This document shows positions 40,980-42,342 of a stretch of 42,342 nucleotides of DNA, one piece after another (position 1 is the stretch's first letter; each line of letters starts with the position of its first letter). Origin of the DNA: Hyphomonadaceae bacterium UBA2389 (GTDB lineage Bacteria > Pseudomonadota > Alphaproteobacteria > Caulobacterales > Aquidulcibacteraceae); contig DDSN01000066.1 in NCBI GenBank assembly GCA_002343395.1, forward strand, positions 1 through 42,342. The letters are read 5' to 3'. Under the pieces are notes generated by a model. The model ran no database searches. It had not been told where the DNA came from and worked only from the letters and a program-made list of their open reading frames with translations. The position numbers and the translations under genes were made by a program.

Positions 40980-41476
40980 GACGCGCGCCGCAGCTGTGCG
41001 GGGCAATATTCGCGACCTAATACGACCGCGAACGTGTGAAGTGCGGGGGCCTTCCAAAAATCAGGGTCGTCGATTTCCCTTTCGGCCATTCCGTACTCAA
41101 AAGACAGCGATTCAAAGCAGCCGGCGTTCGCCGTCGGACGTTCATAGACGCACATAAGGGGCGTGTCCGGCGGCCAGACTGCAGTCCAACCCTGGCGTCC
41201 GAGTTGTTCGCAGTAGTGAGGTCCCCAATAATAATCGTCCTCTTCATTTTCCGCAGTGGGAAAGCGGATGCACCCAAGAATTTGACCGCCTCGATGATCG
41301 ATGACGCGTTGGGTGTAGCTGTCGATGTGGCAATCGCTTGTTATTTCTGAGCCTTCGCCGAGCGTGATCGTGACAACCCCTGCGACGCTAAACGTCTCGG
41401 TATTTGACGGCGTGGCGCACCCAACAAACAACAGCGCGACAAAGGCGCCGGACGTGATTTGAAGTGCCGCTCTCAC
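40976..41476 (-). CDS. Predicted lipoprotein inserted between trpB and trpA
   Basis: The 166-residue product begins with a signal sequence and lipobox LFVGC (Cys20), predicting a lipid-anchored periplasmic or outer-membrane protein. The mature part contains eight further cysteines, among them CHID, CIRF, YCEQLG, MCVYERP, GCFES and EYCPA, which suggests disulfide bonds. I do not recognise the domain. It starts with GTG 41476 overlapping the trpB stop as GTGA and ends overlapping trpA as GTGA, so it is fully coupled inside the trp operon. Nothing in the sequence suggests a role in tryptophan synthesis. Its codon use and GC content look like those of its neighbours. Confidence 0.75.
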   Translation of the reverse strand: MRAALQITSGAFVALLFVGCATPSNTETFSVAGVVTITLGEGSEITSDCHIDSYTQRVIDHRGGQILGCIRFPTAENEEDDYYWGPHYCEQLGRQGWTAVWPPDTPLMCVYERPTANAGCFESLSFEYGMAEREIDDPDFWKAPALHTFAVVLGREYCPAQLRRAS

Positions 41477-42342
41477 AGCCCAACCCCCAGGGCACCGGCC
41501 ACCGTGAAGACGTCTTTATCCCCGCGCCCGCAGAGGTTCATGATGATGAGGCCTTTGGGTCCAAGCTCCATTGCTACATCGCCGACGCGCGCCAGTGCGT
41601 GCGATGGCTCCAGCGCCGGCAGGATGCCTTCGAGTTTCGCGCATAATTTGAACGCTTCGAGCGCCTCGGTGTCCGTAGCGCTGAGATACTGTGCGCGGCC
41701 GATGTCGTGCAGATATGAATGCTCCGGCCCAACGCCCGGATAATCCAGTCCCGCGCTGATCGAATGACCTTCGAGGATTTGGCCGTCTTCGTTCTGTAAG
41801 AGATAAGTGCGGTTGCCGTGCAATACGCCGGGCCTGCCGCCATTGATGGCGGCGGAGTGCTCGAAGCGCTCGTCGATGCCGTGGCCCGCCGCTTCGACTC
41901 CAATCAGGCGCACGCTTTCGTCAGCGATGAACGGATGAAAGAGGCCGATCGCATTCGAGCCGCCGCCGATGCAAGCCATTACCGCGTCGGGCAAACGCCC
42001 TTCGCGCTCGAGAATCTGCGCGCGCGCCTCCTGGCCGATGACGCTTTGAAAATCGCGCACCATTTCCGGGTAGGGGTGCGGACCCGCCGCTGTGCCGATG
42101 CAATAGAAGGTATCGTGCACGTTGGTGACCCAATCGCGCAGCGCTTCGTTCATGGCGTCCTTCAGCGTCGCCGCGCCACTCGTCACCGGGCGCACTTCCG
42201 CGCCAAGCAGCTTCATGCGGAACACGTTCGGCTGCTGCCGCGCGACGTCCACCGCGCCCATGAAGATCGTGCACGGCAGGCCGAAGAGCGCGGCCACGGT
42301 CGCGGTCGCGACGCCGTGCTGGCCCGCGCCGGTCTCGGCGAT
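41473..42342 (-). CDS. trpB: Tryptophan synthase beta subunit, 5' end outside the window
   Basis: TrpB is the PLP enzyme that condenses indole with L-serine to make tryptophan. The C-terminal 289 residues are present; the frame runs to the window edge (IAETGAGQHGVATATV), and the PLP-binding lysine and first third are missing. The PLP-phosphate loop GGGSNAIGLFHPF, LLQNEDGQILEGHSISAGLDYPGVGPEHSYL and the C-terminal MNLCGRGDKDVFTV are conserved. The stop overlaps the following lipoprotein gene as GTGA. Further upstream trpF is expected from alphaproteobacterial gene order but lies outside the window. Confidence 0.97.
   Translation of the reverse strand: MAETGAGQHGVATATVAALFGLPCTIFMGAVDVARQQPNVFRMKLLGAEVRPVTSGAATLKDAMNEALRDWVTNVHDTFYCIGTAAGPHPYPEMVRDFQSVIGQEARAQILEREGRLPDAVMACIGGGSNAIGLFHPFIADESVRLIGVEAAGHGIDERFEHSAAINGGRPGVLHGNRTYLLQNEDGQILEGHSISAGLDYPGVGPEHSYLHDIGRAQYLSATDTEALEAFKLCAKLEGILPALEPSHALARVGDVAMELGPKGLIIMNLCGRGDKDVFTVAGALGVGL

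Noticed and set aside
1..42342. CRISPR arrays, tRNA/rRNA genes, insertion sequences, prophage or toxin-antitoxin modules
   Set aside because: I looked for repeated spacers, tRNA-like cloverleaf ends, transposases and phage structural genes and found none that could be supported.

Overview
The window is GC-rich, densely coded bacterial chromosome, and its content points to an alphaproteobacterium, most likely of the Caulobacterales/Hyphomonadaceae type (inference). The main pointers are a ChvI-ChvG two-component pair followed by regulatory PTS proteins and ahcY, a DivL-type pseudo-kinase with tyrosine in place of the phosphorylated histidine, an exact CtrA box (TTAA-N7-TTAA-C) upstream of that kinase, alphaproteobacterial-type AddAB, an AmgK-MurU cell-wall recycling pair, and the folC-accD-trpA-trpB block. 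I saw no tRNA, rRNA, CRISPR array, insertion sequence or prophage gene.

Layout. 1-2765: end of a histidine-utilisation operon (hutU, cut by the window edge, and hutH). 2788-5160: a membrane lysoplasmalogenase-like protein, an HSD10-like short-chain dehydrogenase, a structured 325-bp intergenic region and an HU protein with a histone-H1-like tail. 5164-10380: aldo/keto reductase, an ABC ATPase with no permease beside it, a small CHCC zinc-finger protein, a DUF3857/transglutaminase protein and a PEP-mutase-family enzyme. 10412-13751: polA and a small lipoprotein gene. 13874-18650: chvI, chvG, EIIA(Man), HPr, a SemiSWEET sugar transporter and a mechanosensitive-channel-like membrane protein; hprK, usually found after chvG, is absent. 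18731-20238: a very clear SAH riboswitch followed by ahcY. 20284-23146: a lipoprotein-type cytochrome c, a two-TM TonB-like protein and a secreted HExxH metallopeptidase candidate. 23154-25777: CtrA-box region and divL (TTG start). 25814-28815: M20 peptidase, 2Fe-2S ferredoxin and its FAD reductase on the minus strand. 28899-37865: tsaE, amgK, murU, addB, addA (tightly coupled) and trxA. 37848-42342: minus-strand trpB (partial), a lipoprotein gene, trpA, accD and folC; the first four overlap by 4 nt at each junction.

How the genes work together. ChvG/ChvI and the EIIA/HPr pair form an envelope-stress and nutrient regulatory module. AhcY clears S-adenosylhomocysteine, and its leader senses that same metabolite. 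DivL acts in the DivK-CckA-CtrA cell-cycle relay, and the CtrA boxes upstream suggest feedback. AmgK and MurU recycle MurNAc to UDP-MurNAc. AddAB and PolA serve DNA repair and replication. AccD, FolC and TrpAB are housekeeping biosynthesis.

Several starts were moved from the longest open frame: HU, the transglutaminase protein, chvI, chvG, HPr, the MscS-like protein, M20 peptidase, ferredoxin, ferredoxin reductase, tsaE and trpA. The reasons are given in the entries. All functions are judged from sequence motifs by eye; no database search was run.
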